DNA of 57,013 bases. Source: a virus. Shown piece after piece: positions 45,470 through 55,353 of the stretch (position 1 is its first letter; each line of letters begins with the position of its first letter). The notes below the pieces were generated by a model. It searched no databases and was not told the DNA's origin. It saw only the letters and a program-made list of their open reading frames with translations. Made by a program: the position numbers and the translations under genes. The stretch is from positions 1 through 57,013 of the IMG/VR virus record IMGVR_UViG_3300021425_000044; one strand, 5' to 3'.

Positions 45470-46734
45470 GGTACGAACCCTTCACTCTCAAGCTCACTGG
45501 CATCCTCACCCTGGTGTAGCTCTGTGAAGTTCATCGATTTCCAGTCCCAAGCGACGTGGACTTCGCCTCGGGGGGCGGTTCTAGCCTCCACAACACGGAT
45601 AATGCTCTGGTCATCAGCGTCTGGGTTGCGCTCTACACCGAGAACAAGGTCGGCGTCCTGCACGAATGACGAGGTGTAACCGATGGAATCGGCTGTAATG
45701 GCTCGTGTCTTTTTGTTACCGAGCTTCCAGGATAGGACCTGGGTGGTGAGGATAACGGGTATATCCCACTTCTGAGCGAGGCGCTTCATGGAGCGGGTGA
45801 TGTTCGTGAGAGCTTGAGGTGACCCCTTTGGCTCTCCGTTATCGTCGTCCATCAAGTACCCACCGTCTACGTAGAGAGCGTCAGGGCGAAACTCTTGCAC
45901 CTTGGCGTCCAAAGCACTAACGGTGGTCAGGGACGTAGAGTCCTCAGACATAATGAAAGGGTGCATGTTTTTAGCCAACAACATCTGACGTTCAATGCGG
46001 TCCATCTCAGCATTAGAAAGGTTGCCAGTAAGGATATTGTTATAGTCAACCTTGGCTCGGAGTGCGTCCCACCGAGACAACTGCTCCTGCACCGACATCT
46101 CAAACGATACGAACAAAGGGGTCCGACCCGAATAGTGAGCAGCGTTTGCCATAATCAACTCAAACAGAGACTTACCACGCTTAGGCTCACCCACAAGGAC
46201 CACGAACTGCTGGGGACGAAAGCCCTGAGTGATCTGGTCGAGGCCGTGGAAGCCGGTGGGGATACCCCTTAGAGCGTTCGGATTGTCACGCATCTCGTTG
46301 TATTTAGCAAGACGCTCTTCCCAGTCCTGAATGATGTCGAAGTCTCTGAGCTTGCTGGTCTGCTTTGTAGCCTCGGTAAGCCCCGATTGGATAGTCGAGA
46401 TGGCCTTCTCAACGTCGCCGTTATCAAGTTCACCAGAAGAGCGTGTGAGCACGTCTGCGATGGTTCTAAACTTGTACTGGACCATCATCTCGTCTACAAG
46501 ACCCGACCAGGATTCTGCGGAAGCATCGTCAAGAAGGATGGAACCATGAGCCTTTGCGAAAGCTCTGTCAGTGGGGACGGAGCCGTGCTCCTGGTTGTAA
46601 GCTAATATCCACTCGTAGACCGGACGGTACGTGGTTGTGAAGTGCTCCGCACGTAGCCCGAACTTGATAGTCGATTCCAAGGACTGTTCATCGATTACTT
46701 TGCTGATGATTAGCGATTCTAGCGATGCTGACAT
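45466..46734 (-). CDS. dnaB: DnaB-like replicative helicase
   Basis: A 422-aa RecA-fold helicase: GEPKRGKS (182-189, Walker A), PLFVSFEMSVQEQLSRWDAL, and ILTTQVLSWKLG (motif H3). The N-terminal 130 residues fit a DnaB-type N-domain. It unwinds the fork with the primase and loader alongside. Confidence 0.88.
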   Translation of the reverse strand: MSASLESLIISKVIDEQSLESTIKFGLRAEHFTTTYRPVYEWILAYNQEHGSVPTDRAFAKAHGSILLDDASAESWSGLVDEMMVQYKFRTIADVLTRSSGELDNGDVEKAISTIQSGLTEATKQTSKLRDFDIIQDWEERLAKYNEMRDNPNALRGIPTGFHGLDQITQGFRPQQFVVLVGEPKRGKSLFELIMANAAHYSGRTPLFVSFEMSVQEQLSRWDALRAKVDYNNILTGNLSNAEMDRIERQMLLAKNMHPFIMSEDSTSLTTVSALDAKVQEFRPDALYVDGGYLMDDDNGEPKGSPQALTNITRSMKRLAQKWDIPVILTTQVLSWKLGNKKTRAITADSIGYTSSFVQDADLVLGVERNPDADDQSIIRVVEARTAPRGEVHVAWDWKSMNFTELHQGEDASELESEGFVP

Positions 46735-47205
46735 TTAGTATCCAAACTTTCCATCGGGGTTGACTACCGTGGCACGATGCCATCCGATTGCCTTAGCGTC
46801 CTCTTCGTAAGGGGTGAAGAGGGTGTGAATCTCACGGTTGTAGCGCATGTCGTCTGACAGGTCTTCTAATTTGTCGTAAGAGTATACCCGGCAATCAGCC
46901 CCTTTCCTCGCCAGGTAGTTCTCAATGTGCTCAACCATGAAGTCATCATAGTACGTGTACACGTCAACCGCAATTCCTAACTGGTTCCTGAGGTGTATCA
47001 GGGAGCGAAGTGGCATCTCGTTGATACGCCATAGAGACATCGTACGCTTAACCCAGTCGTCAGCCTCAACGTAATCGTGTTTCTTGAGTATCCTGGATAG
47101 GAGACCCGGTTGTTTTACCGGCTCCTGCTCTACGTTTACGACTAAACCCTCAAACCAGCAGGCGATACGACTATGTATAGTTACACCGATGTCGCCCTTC
47201 TCCAT
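46735..47205 (-). CDS. Conserved hypothetical protein (HAD-like?)
   Basis: A 156-aa protein with MSLWRINEMPLRSLIHLRNQ then LGIAVDVYTYYDDFMV, somewhat HAD-like in order but lacking the nucleophile motif. Sits between loader and helicase genes. Function unknown. Confidence 0.55.
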   Translation of the reverse strand: MEKGDIGVTIHSRIACWFEGLVVNVEQEPVKQPGLLSRILKKHDYVEADDWVKRTMSLWRINEMPLRSLIHLRNQLGIAVDVYTYYDDFMVEHIENYLARKGADCRVYSYDKLEDLSDDMRYNREIHTLFTPYEEDAKAIGWHRATVVNPDGKFGY

Positions 47206-47786
47206 TAGAGGGTTTCCAATTCAAAAGAGGCCAACGGACTGCTTAGTCTATCTCCAAACCGTGCCTTGATATCCGTAACGGAGAGGGAAGTGGTGATAAC
47301 GGTCGTGAGCATTGCGTCATACCTAGAACGTATGAGGGTGCCGATCTCGTGAGCGGCGAACTCCGTCTTGCGGGTTCCCTCAAGATCATCGAGGAGCAGA
47401 ACATCATACGAAGCTCGGATGTGTTTGAGAGCGTAGGGATCGTTGTATTCGTCTGACAAGATGCCGTCCCCATCCTCTTCAAAGCTATTCTTAATCATAT
47501 CAACATAAGCATCAGCCGTAATCATACGAGCCGAAGCACCGTGCTCGGTGATGAGGTCCTCTACTAATCGGATCGCAGTAGTGGTTTTACCAGACCCGGC
47601 ACGTCCTGAGAGGATGAGACTTGCTCCCTCCTCGTACTCGTCTACGAAGTCGTCTAAGTCATGGGATACATCTCTTGACTCTCTGAGGGGGCGTCCTTTA
47701 ACACTCCCAAGGAAGTGAGACATGCGATCACCTTCGGAAAGGTGTGACCACCACTTCTTACTCTTCCACTGTTGAGGCGTTTTCAT
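47205..47786 (-). CDS. DnaC/IstB-type helicase loader ATPase
   Basis: A 193-aa AAA+ protein: SGRAGSGKTTTAIRLVEDL (Walker A), YDVLLLDDLEGTRKTEFAAH (Walker B) and TTVITTSLSVTDIKARFGDR (sensor/arginine region). This is the DnaC/IstB loader fold; it likely loads the DnaB-like helicase encoded 1 bp beyond the next gene. Confidence 0.85.
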   Translation of the reverse strand: MKTPQQWKSKKWWSHLSEGDRMSHFLGSVKGRPLRESRDVSHDLDDFVDEYEEGASLILSGRAGSGKTTTAIRLVEDLITEHGASARMITADAYVDMIKNSFEEDGDGILSDEYNDPYALKHIRASYDVLLLDDLEGTRKTEFAAHEIGTLIRSRYDAMLTTVITTSLSVTDIKARFGDRLSSPLASFELETL

Positions 47787-48544
47787 CCTGCGATCTCCTC
47801 ATACTCCTTAACGTTCTGACGTTTTGATAGGTACGCAATAATGTACTGAGAGAGTGTGTCCCGCTGGGGTCTAATACCTCGGGGAGCGGGGACTGGGCTG
47901 ACTAGCTCCTTAGGCAGGGCACACCACTCAATCAGTGCGAGGTGCGGCTCGACATCAGACTTGTCGTACGGCTTACCTGCCATATTGTACTTAACCACGC
48001 TTTCCAGCGAGGACAACAAAGCATACGTGTACACGAACGACTTGTCGGCAGACAGGATCTCCGCAATAACCTCTGGATATCTAAAACACTCGTTACAGGC
48101 TAACAGCACGGCCCGTCTCTTGTCTTTCACCTCGCTGAGAGCCTCAGACTTGCCCATGCCCTCTAACAGCCAGTGGAAGATGGGATGCTCCTCGGGACTG
48201 ACAGTGACGGCTACCCCGGCCAAGCAAGCGTCCATAACCTCCCGAGAGAGGAATGCTCGTGCAGGCTTATTACTATCTGAGGCGATGCTTTGAAAGAAAA
48301 CGTCAACCGATGTTCGTAGAGAAATGTCGGTATAACCTGCCTTGGCGAGACGTATGAAGGTATACCCGAGGAGGTTCTTGTCCTCCTGATCGACTACCTT
48401 AGTCATGTCCCCCATCGATTTATGGTAAGAGAAATAATCGATAAGGTCTTTGATATTCCTACGGAAGAATACGGGGCGGGGGCGGGGGTTTTCCCAGTCC
48501 GTGGCATCGCCATCGTTATCCGGCCAATCGTCCCAATCACCCAC
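47783..48544 (-). CDS. Conserved hypothetical replication-operon protein
   Basis: A 253-aa helical protein (MTKVVDQEDKNLLGYTFIRL, FLSREVMDACLAGVAVTV) between the loader and the operon's first gene. It may help the loader or polymerase but shows no recognised domain. ATGA overlaps both sides. Confidence 0.6.
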   Translation of the reverse strand: MGDWDDWPDNDGDATDWENPRPRPVFFRRNIKDLIDYFSYHKSMGDMTKVVDQEDKNLLGYTFIRLAKAGYTDISLRTSVDVFFQSIASDSNKPARAFLSREVMDACLAGVAVTVSPEEHPIFHWLLEGMGKSEALSEVKDKRRAVLLACNECFRYPEVIAEILSADKSFVYTYALLSSLESVVKYNMAGKPYDKSDVEPHLALIEWCALPKELVSPVPAPRGIRPQRDTLSQYIIAYLSKRQNVKEYEEIAG

Positions 48545-49383
48545 TACTTAGCCCCTTCATCGAGCATCCCTTGATCTTGTAACACCTCAATCGTAGCAGT
48601 TGAGGTCGAGGCTAGGAGGATAAGGAGATCACGGAGGGGTTTCAAAGCCTCGTCAATGATACTCTCATTGACCTGGGGAGCGGGTTTGTCTGTGATTCCT
48701 ACAACCTCTAATGCGTCCTTGACAGCATTATCAACCTGTCGTGGACCCGGCCCCATGATGGACGTACCACTATCTGGGAAAAGCTCAGCAATGATCGCTG
48801 ACTTAGTAGTTCCTGTGGCCCCGATACGGGCACCGTAACGTTTCACAGCATGTGCAGTCATAGTGTCAAGCTCCATCTTAGTGAAGGAGCGGTCGTCGTC
48901 CGGTTCGGAGTCCTCTACGACAACCTCTGAGGAAGGTGATTCCTGGGGAACCACTACGTCTTCCTCGTCTACCAAGATGATAGGCTCAAGGCCGTTGGTA
49001 AGCTCAAGGTATCTGACCTCTTCACCTGTCACGTTAAAGGCGTTCATTAGCATGTCCTCAGTCTCCTGATCCTCTCCCCACATCAGAAGTACCTGGTCAA
49101 CGTCCGACACTGTGGACGACAACTTGTTCCGTGTCTTACGGATATCGACGTGTTCAAGCCCTTTCAGGAGAGGGACTACTTTGTCCCCGTCCTCGTACAT
49201 AAGGACGGTAGGGACTTCAAAGTCAAGCAGGTAGTCCCACAGGGAGCCTTCGTCCACGGTCATAGATGAACTCCCCCATGCGACCTTGACAGAATCCCCT
49301 TCTTTGAGAGAGTCCTTGAGACCAGCGACGATGACCTCTTTCGGTGTGTTAGCTCCTCGTCCGATGATGGCATATGTACCCAT
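48544..49383 (-). CDS. Hypothetical protein, first of replication operon
   Basis: A 279-aa protein with a strand-rich N-terminus (MGTYAIIGRGANTPKEVIVA), an acidic linker (DEEDVVVPQESPSSEVVVED) and a C-terminal helical segment with SIMGPGPRQVDNAVKDALEV. Unknown function. Driven by a strong promoter. Confidence 0.65.
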   Translation of the reverse strand: MGTYAIIGRGANTPKEVIVAGLKDSLKEGDSVKVAWGSSSMTVDEGSLWDYLLDFEVPTVLMYEDGDKVVPLLKGLEHVDIRKTRNKLSSTVSDVDQVLLMWGEDQETEDMLMNAFNVTGEEVRYLELTNGLEPIILVDEEDVVVPQESPSSEVVVEDSEPDDDRSFTKMELDTMTAHAVKRYGARIGATGTTKSAIIAELFPDSGTSIMGPGPRQVDNAVKDALEVVGITDKPAPQVNESIIDEALKPLRDLLILLASTSTATIEVLQDQGMLDEGAK

Positions 49384-49414
49384 TGTTGAGTCCTTCCTGT
49401 AGTGAGTGACAGGT

Positions 49415-49443
49415 ACTCTACCACCTAATCTCTACAGATGCAA
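49415..49443 (-). promoter_or_regulatory. Promoter of the replication operon
   Basis: TTGCAT, 17 nt, TAGAGT on the minus strand, with AGGAAGGA ahead of the ATG at 49383. It separates replication genes from the tail genes to the right. Confidence 0.65.
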
Positions 49444-49456
49444 CACCTAGCACCAA

Positions 49457-51250
49457 TTAGTCGGGGCTTGGGGGCAGATCGCTCAGCACTGCGGCGTAGT
49501 CCAGAACATCGTACTTGTCTAGCTCCGTGATAGGTAGGACTTCTTCACGGATTGTATCGAGGAACCCGTTAGTCCTCTCCCACTGATCGGAGTAGAGAGA
49601 ACGTGACTCGTGACGCCCACCTTCCCATCGATAGTCAGATATCGTGTCGTTATCATCCTTGAACCAACCACCACGAATAACATCACCATCAAAGTAGGGT
49701 CCGATATGATTGAGTTCCAGTAGATAGTACGAGTTAAGATTCTCGTTATTCATCTGATCCCAGTCTTTGACCCCGTACTGAACGTAAACCTCGCCCCCTG
49801 GGAAGTCATAGGGCACATCTATCTCAAAATAGTGAACACCGTCGACCTTAATCGGGTATAGGCACAGGGCGGGTCCACCATCGGGGGTAATCACAGGCGA
49901 ACCATCCAAGTTCATACACCTTGCCCACAACACATTGTCTAAGTTAGACCCCCCGGCATGGATGCTAAACACCACCTTATCCAGTGCCACTACGTTGACG
50001 GGGGACGTAATGGTGACAGCGGAAGTGGCTTCATCATCGTCCCCAAGTAAAAGGTCACCGGGTGACCTGTGGGTCACCTCTTCATCCGAGCGACCATCGT
50101 TAAATGGGATATTACGTGGGTTGAGAATGTGGTTAACACGAGATGAGTAGAGTGTCAGAGTTTTGTTATCAACGTCTATACCTACGTCCCGTTCAGTAAG
50201 AGATTCTAAGAATAAGGAGGTTCCGAACTCCGTACCCTTAGTCCTACGGAAAAGCCCTAGGTTGTTCATCATCTGTCGCTGACGAATGGTTCCAAGGTCG
50301 CTCTGCTTGAGGCTAGCTCCGAAGTGCTCTGCGACGGCATCTAGTGTCTCAGGTCCTGTGATATCAGGATCGACGGCAATCATATTGTGGTCGATAATCG
50401 TACGCATACGATCCATCTCATACCCTATGATAGATAAGAACTTAAACAGGGGGCCGATCTTGCCACCGGGTGGAAGCGTCCCGTACTCAGGACAGGTGAC
50501 TTTATCGGGCGAGTCCCCATCACCAACTTCGATAACGGTAGTGTCGGGGGCGGTACCCTGAGCCTCGTCAGCCATTCTGTAATGATTAGGGATACGGCTG
50601 TACAGTCCCATAGTAGACCCGTAATCCTTAGGAACAATTACAGCAAGAGAAGCTACACGTTCGTAGAACCCAGCCCATTCTTTCGGGTCGGAATAGTCTT
50701 CTCCACCAGTGTCCTTAGAAACCCTAGTTGCGTCTGGATTATTACGGTAGTTGACGAACAAGGAGTAGTAAGCCCACCTACCTTCCCTACGTCCGTCGTG
50801 CGTGAAGGATGTAGTAACAATGGTGTCTTCCTTAAATCTGTAGCCCTCGCTAAGTACCTCACCGTTAGAGATCGTCTCGGGGGCACCCTGGTCGGAGTAG
50901 ACCAGCATGTACCCTACCGCTCGCGGATTTACATCCTTAAGAGCATCAATAGACTCAAAAGGAACGCCCCACTTAAGCTGTACACGACCTGTGGCGTACG
51001 GCTCACCAGATGCCGGATTAGGATAACCGTAGGTAGTGGTGTTTACCTCAAAGTAACTGTCTGTAGCACCCCCATATGGGGGCAGCCGCAGACCGCCTGC
51101 CTTTAACTGGTTATCGACATCAAGCCTTTCAAGCTCACGTTGAGGATCGTCGGGGAAGCCTGAGGCTGAGGCTGAGAGTGAGGGGTCATACCTTACATAC
51201 GAACCCTGGTCATCCATTACCCGGCGAAGCTGGAAAGCTATACGTGCCAT
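49457..51250 (-). CDS. Phage tail protein (gpI-like baseplate wedge)
   Basis: A 597-aa baseplate protein. The middle (LFKFLSIIGYEMDRMRTIID, then AEHFGASLKQSDLGTIRQR) resembles the gpI-like tail domain found at baseplate rims, flanked by beta-rich N- and C-terminal regions. Shares its start region with the baseplate J stop (1-nt overlap). Contractile-tail assignment rests on this and the two next genes. Confidence 0.7.
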   Translation of the reverse strand: MARIAFQLRRVMDDQGSYVRYDPSLSASASGFPDDPQRELERLDVDNQLKAGGLRLPPYGGATDSYFEVNTTTYGYPNPASGEPYATGRVQLKWGVPFESIDALKDVNPRAVGYMLVYSDQGAPETISNGEVLSEGYRFKEDTIVTTSFTHDGRREGRWAYYSLFVNYRNNPDATRVSKDTGGEDYSDPKEWAGFYERVASLAVIVPKDYGSTMGLYSRIPNHYRMADEAQGTAPDTTVIEVGDGDSPDKVTCPEYGTLPPGGKIGPLFKFLSIIGYEMDRMRTIIDHNMIAVDPDITGPETLDAVAEHFGASLKQSDLGTIRQRQMMNNLGLFRRTKGTEFGTSLFLESLTERDVGIDVDNKTLTLYSSRVNHILNPRNIPFNDGRSDEEVTHRSPGDLLLGDDDEATSAVTITSPVNVVALDKVVFSIHAGGSNLDNVLWARCMNLDGSPVITPDGGPALCLYPIKVDGVHYFEIDVPYDFPGGEVYVQYGVKDWDQMNNENLNSYYLLELNHIGPYFDGDVIRGGWFKDDNDTISDYRWEGGRHESRSLYSDQWERTNGFLDTIREEVLPITELDKYDVLDYAAVLSDLPPSPD

Positions 51251-52812
51251 CAGCTACCCTCTGTATCCCGATCTACCGATGAGATACCGCCCGTACCATT
51301 AACTACGATTCTGCCCTTTTTCGGGAGTTTGATGTCACTGATTTGGATCTCCTGCAAGACATCAAGTTCATCATCCTCACCAATGATATCGGGTGCGTCG
51401 ACAGCGAAGTCTCTATCGCTAAACCTCTGGACGGTAACGTAGTCAACCCCATCTACACCCAGAGCAAACTGATACACCTGACCTAAGTGCATCTTCTGAC
51501 CGAAGAACACGTTATCAAACATGAACAAACGGTCTAAGTTTTCCTCGACATCCCGTTTAACCCAGTCAGTAACGAAGCGGGGGTTAACGTGTACGACCAT
51601 TTCAATGTCGATGGCGGTCCAATCAACCTTATCTGCTACCTCTATGTCTACCCCAAGGAGGGCACGGGGGGCAATTGATTCTATAATCGCATCCGCAAGG
51701 AGAGGCGAGACAGCATGGTATGATGAAGGGACGACTGTCCCGTCCTCATCGATAGTGTCCGAATTGTTGAGGTAATTACTATCGAAGCTATGGGGGTGCA
51801 ACTTTACCACACCGCTCTCTCCTTGAGCCAATGGTGGGGTGTATTCCACCGCTACCTTACTGACTCCTGGAACCTGGGTTGTCAAAGCCACAAAGTCCTT
51901 CTTAGTAACGGCACGGTTCTGAGAGGCAATGGTGTTCGGGATGTTAGCCTTCATCGACGCTATGGACTCTTCGTCCTGCCCCCCAATAAACGTATCGGAG
52001 CCACGGATCTCCATTCCGATAATGGGAGATGAGTACCAGGACAAGAACTCACTGGACTTGGCAGGGTAGTTACCGGCACTACCCTTACAAGTAGCATACG
52101 TAGCCGTAATCTTGGTGCCTGTGAAGGGTGCTACACCGTTAATCGAACTACCGAAGTGGATCTCCGTGTAACCGTCTGAGTTGGTACGGGTACTAAACAC
52201 GCGGTCCCCAGCGTTTGCGTTAATCAGACGATCAACGTGCTGATAGATAACGGGGCGATCTTCAGCCTCATATACACGGACAACAATAGAGGAAATTACT
52301 ACACCCTTTTTCGGGAGGGTGTAACTCTGGCGGTCCCTGCCCGACGCTGAGGCAGTGAGAACTCGCTCTTGGATAATCTCCCCCTCTGCAACCAGAATCT
52401 TGGATGCACCCTCTGGGGGGATAGTGAAGTTACCCGTAGAGTATACGTTGTTAGACTTTCCATCATGCTGGAGAATAAAGCGGGTGTACATGGGAACGTC
52501 CACAGACTCTTCTAGGTTGTTAAACAAAGTAATAGAAGACGTAGCACCGACCCGGTTGCTTGGGAGGTAATCAAACAGGTTGGCGTGAGCCAAGACTGAC
52601 TCTCTCATCTGCGCTGTGGGGAGGAAAGCCTCACCCGCTCCACGATCGATGTAGTAGTGCATGGAGTCACCTGCGTACGCCCATAAGTCAATAAGCTGCA
52701 TCATAAAGTCTGACGGGTCGCGGTCGGTCCACTCGGGGAGAGCGAGACTGGCACGAGCCAGTAGATCGTTTTTGATTGTGGTGTACGTTCTAGAGGTGTA
52801 GTTAAATGCCAT
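51250..52812 (-). CDS. Baseplate J-like protein
   Basis: A 520-aa protein with DPSDFMMQLIDLWAYAGDSM then HYYIDRGAGEAFLPTAQMRE and AVTKKDFVALTTQVPGVSKV, motifs of the baseplate J/gp6 family that builds the wedge around the tail hub. The C-terminal half is strand-rich. It overlaps the gp25-like gene by 11 nt. Confidence 0.85.
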   Translation of the reverse strand: MAFNYTSRTYTTIKNDLLARASLALPEWTDRDPSDFMMQLIDLWAYAGDSMHYYIDRGAGEAFLPTAQMRESVLAHANLFDYLPSNRVGATSSITLFNNLEESVDVPMYTRFILQHDGKSNNVYSTGNFTIPPEGASKILVAEGEIIQERVLTASASGRDRQSYTLPKKGVVISSIVVRVYEAEDRPVIYQHVDRLINANAGDRVFSTRTNSDGYTEIHFGSSINGVAPFTGTKITATYATCKGSAGNYPAKSSEFLSWYSSPIIGMEIRGSDTFIGGQDEESIASMKANIPNTIASQNRAVTKKDFVALTTQVPGVSKVAVEYTPPLAQGESGVVKLHPHSFDSNYLNNSDTIDEDGTVVPSSYHAVSPLLADAIIESIAPRALLGVDIEVADKVDWTAIDIEMVVHVNPRFVTDWVKRDVEENLDRLFMFDNVFFGQKMHLGQVYQFALGVDGVDYVTVQRFSDRDFAVDAPDIIGEDDELDVLQEIQISDIKLPKKGRIVVNGTGGISSVDRDTEGS

Positions 52813-53194
52813 CGGTCAGGGCGCTCTCTTCGTTAAAGGGTGTGGGAAGGTTTAGTGTAAGCCTAGCTACCGCCGAAAGGGGGGTAGAGTATAAAACAGT
52901 GATGCTCACTACACCTGGTTCCGGCTTAGTAAACAACACGTCACGGACGGTTACGGAGGATACGTTTCTGGATATAGAAGAGATTAGGTCTACCTTATAG
53001 TCTGCCTGCTCCAATTCGCCAAAGGTATCAAATAAATTAGCCCAGACATTTCCCCCATAACCGGGTCTGGTAGGACGTTCGTTAGATGAGGTTATCAAAA
53101 CATCAGTAATCTTCTGTTTGATAATCGTATCAAAGGTTCTAGTAGTAGACGTTGACCCGTCTTCGACGGAGAATGGTGTTTTAATACTTTTCAT
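52802..53194 (-). CDS. gp25/W-like baseplate protein
   Basis: A 130-aa protein with VEDGSTSTTRTFDTIIKQKI, TSSNERPTRPGYGGNVW and LFDTFGELEQADYKVDLISS, matching the GPW/gp25 lysozyme-like baseplate family. Such proteins nucleate the sheath at the wedge. Preceded by a promoter with TATACT and GGAG. Confidence 0.82.
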   Translation of the reverse strand: MKSIKTPFSVEDGSTSTTRTFDTIIKQKITDVLITSSNERPTRPGYGGNVWANLFDTFGELEQADYKVDLISSISRNVSSVTVRDVLFTKPEPGVVSITVLYSTPLSAVARLTLNLPTPFNEESALTDGI

Positions 53195-53218
53195 AATCTG
53201 TAATCTCCGTTCTCGTAC

Positions 53219-53224
53219 AGTATA
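53219..53224 (-). promoter_or_regulatory. -10 box before the baseplate genes
   Basis: TATACT on the minus strand within the shared GGTATACTG word; a normal leader with GGAG follows before the ATG at 53194. No good -35 box. Confidence 0.45.
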
Positions 53225-53269
53225 CCATGATTCTGGGGGTTTTACACGGGCGGGTGCATGGCATATAGG

Positions 53270-55351
53270 TCAGCCGAGGCACCAGACGGCGACCTTGCCC
53301 GAGTAAGCCTGCGAGGCTTTAGATTGAAGGATCATGTAGTTCGCTGACGAGTCGTCGCGGACACCGAACCCCTGGAACACGCCGGACATCACATGGTCCC
53401 ACACGCTGTTCGGGATGTCGAAGTCGGAAGGGTTGTTCACAGTCCAGCCGATCGTCCCCACGAACTGCTGTCGGGTGACCGGCTCCAGATGCGTCTCGGA
53501 CGACGGCGGAACATAAGTGAAGCCGTGGACGCCGACGTACACGTTACGAGCCTGCGAAACACCGCCAGACTGCTGACGGAAGATCGCGATCTTCTTCCCC
53601 GTCACATCGACGTGGGTGCCGCAATGAGAGCCGGACGCCTTCAACCCGTTGTAGATCGTGTTCGCCCCGTATGTCCAGATGCCGTTGTACTTCTTGCTCG
53701 GGTCGCTGTAATAGCCCTGGATCGGCTTCCCAGCGTTAGACGACACGATGTTGAACCGGTTGCCCTGCCAGTGCGCCGAGTCGGTTGCGTAGAACTCGAT
53801 GAAGTTCGGCTTCAACGTGTAGTACGCCGAGAACGACGGCGCACGCTCGTTGCCGTACACGTCGCGAGTGTAGAAGCCGACATAGATGGTCTTGCCAGCG
53901 ACGAACGCATCAGACGTGCCCCAGTTGTACGAATACGACGTTGAGTTGTTGACACGAGTCCAGGCGTACCCAGTGCCGTACACCTTGCCATCGACACGGA
54001 ACACCGGCTTGACTTCGTAGTTGTCGCTGCTCGCCGTCGTGTACCGAACCGTCATCCGTCCGTACGACGACTCAGGCTTGAACGACGTGATCGTCGGATG
54101 TGCAGGCGGCGTGCTGTCCCACAGCGGCGTGGCCGACTTCGTGACATAACTGGACGACCCGGCACCATTCGTGGCCCTCACCCGCATGTAACGGGCACCG
54201 GAACCGGAAGAACCAAAGTCGTAAACGTAGCCAGACGACTGATTACCTCGGTTCGTCCAGGACGAGTTGTTCGTTGACGTTTGCACTTGATAGCTCGTCG
54301 GTGCGTCGTGCGTGCTGTCGTTTGTCGGCGCAGACCAGGTGAGCTTCAACTCGCCAACTGTCGAAGTTGCAGTAGCCGACACATTTCTCGGCACGTTCGG
54401 CGCATACAACCATACCGGCGTTGCTGATGCCGAGACATATGCGGAGGCACCGCCAGCCGACAGTGTGCGAACCCTCATCGACTTACTGCCAGACGAACCC
54501 GAGAACGTGTGATAGCTCGGTGATGTCGTGTCGCTCACGTTGACCCATTCGCTATCGTTCGCTTGCACTTGATAGCCGGTACGGCTGCCAGCCGGATGAT
54601 CCCACGACAACTTGAGTTCACCCTTCGTACTGGTCGCCTCGGCAGTCACATTGGTCGGCACATTCGCCGGGATCGCAGACGTAGCCGAGTTGGAGTACGG
54701 GCCATGATTGCCTGAGATGACCGCCCGCACTTGATACGACTCAACGGTGCCTTCCTGGCCGTTAGTGTCGGTGTATGACGTAGTGCCTCTCGCCAGATAC
54801 GCAAGCGACGAATCGCCACGCACCACCTGAATCTGATCGTGATGCCCGACATCCGAAACAGACCAAGCGAGAGCCACGTTGACGCCGCCTGTTGGTGCTG
54901 CTGTCAGCGACGACGGAGCTTGCGCCAGGGTTAATACATTGGATATTGCTTCCGTGTTGCCGTAATCACCCGGTAGGTTAGCTTTAACTGTGTAACCGGC
55001 CTTACCGTCCTGAGGGTTGGTGTCCTTAAAGGATGTGACCGCCGTATTGGTTGTAATCACAGTCCCGTCTACGTTATATACGTTGTAAGAGGTAGCTTGG
55101 GGGACGGCATCCCAGTTCACCGTAACGTCACTATCAACCCCCTCGTTCGACACAGTAGCAACGGGGGGGTTCGGGAACGTACCAGCGGCTATAGCGTCCC
55201 ATACGAGGACCCATGCCCCATCCTTAAATACCCATGCCTTTTTAGCATCTTTCCAAGAACCGCTAACATATGCAGACGGCTTTTTCCAAGACTTCCAGCC
55301 CCCAACGTACACGTTGGTCTTGTTAGGGTAAACGTCGTTAAGAGATGACAT
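53270..55351 (-). CDS. Tail fibre with fibronectin type III domains
   Basis: A 693-aa virion fibre. Residues 1-140 hold an N-terminal module (VYVGGWKSWKKPSAYVSGSW) and an FN3-like domain; then four or so FN3 repeats follow, two very alike (NVPTNVTAEATSTKGELKLS and NVPRNVSATATSTVGELKLT). The C-terminal 200 residues are Tyr/Asn-rich and may be the receptor-binding tip. DNA from about 53.3 to 54.93 kb is clearly richer in GC than the 5' 400 bp, pointing to a domain swap. Confidence 0.8.
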   Translation of the reverse strand: MSSLNDVYPNKTNVYVGGWKSWKKPSAYVSGSWKDAKKAWVFKDGAWVLVWDAIAAGTFPNPPVATVSNEGVDSDVTVNWDAVPQATSYNVYNVDGTVITTNTAVTSFKDTNPQDGKAGYTVKANLPGDYGNTEAISNVLTLAQAPSSLTAAPTGGVNVALAWSVSDVGHHDQIQVVRGDSSLAYLARGTTSYTDTNGQEGTVESYQVRAVISGNHGPYSNSATSAIPANVPTNVTAEATSTKGELKLSWDHPAGSRTGYQVQANDSEWVNVSDTTSPSYHTFSGSSGSKSMRVRTLSAGGASAYVSASATPVWLYAPNVPRNVSATATSTVGELKLTWSAPTNDSTHDAPTSYQVQTSTNNSSWTNRGNQSSGYVYDFGSSGSGARYMRVRATNGAGSSSYVTKSATPLWDSTPPAHPTITSFKPESSYGRMTVRYTTASSDNYEVKPVFRVDGKVYGTGYAWTRVNNSTSYSYNWGTSDAFVAGKTIYVGFYTRDVYGNERAPSFSAYYTLKPNFIEFYATDSAHWQGNRFNIVSSNAGKPIQGYYSDPSKKYNGIWTYGANTIYNGLKASGSHCGTHVDVTGKKIAIFRQQSGGVSQARNVYVGVHGFTYVPPSSETHLEPVTRQQFVGTIGWTVNNPSDFDIPNSVWDHVMSGVFQGFGVRDDSSANYMILQSKASQAYSGKVAVWCLG

Positions 55352-55353
55352 AC

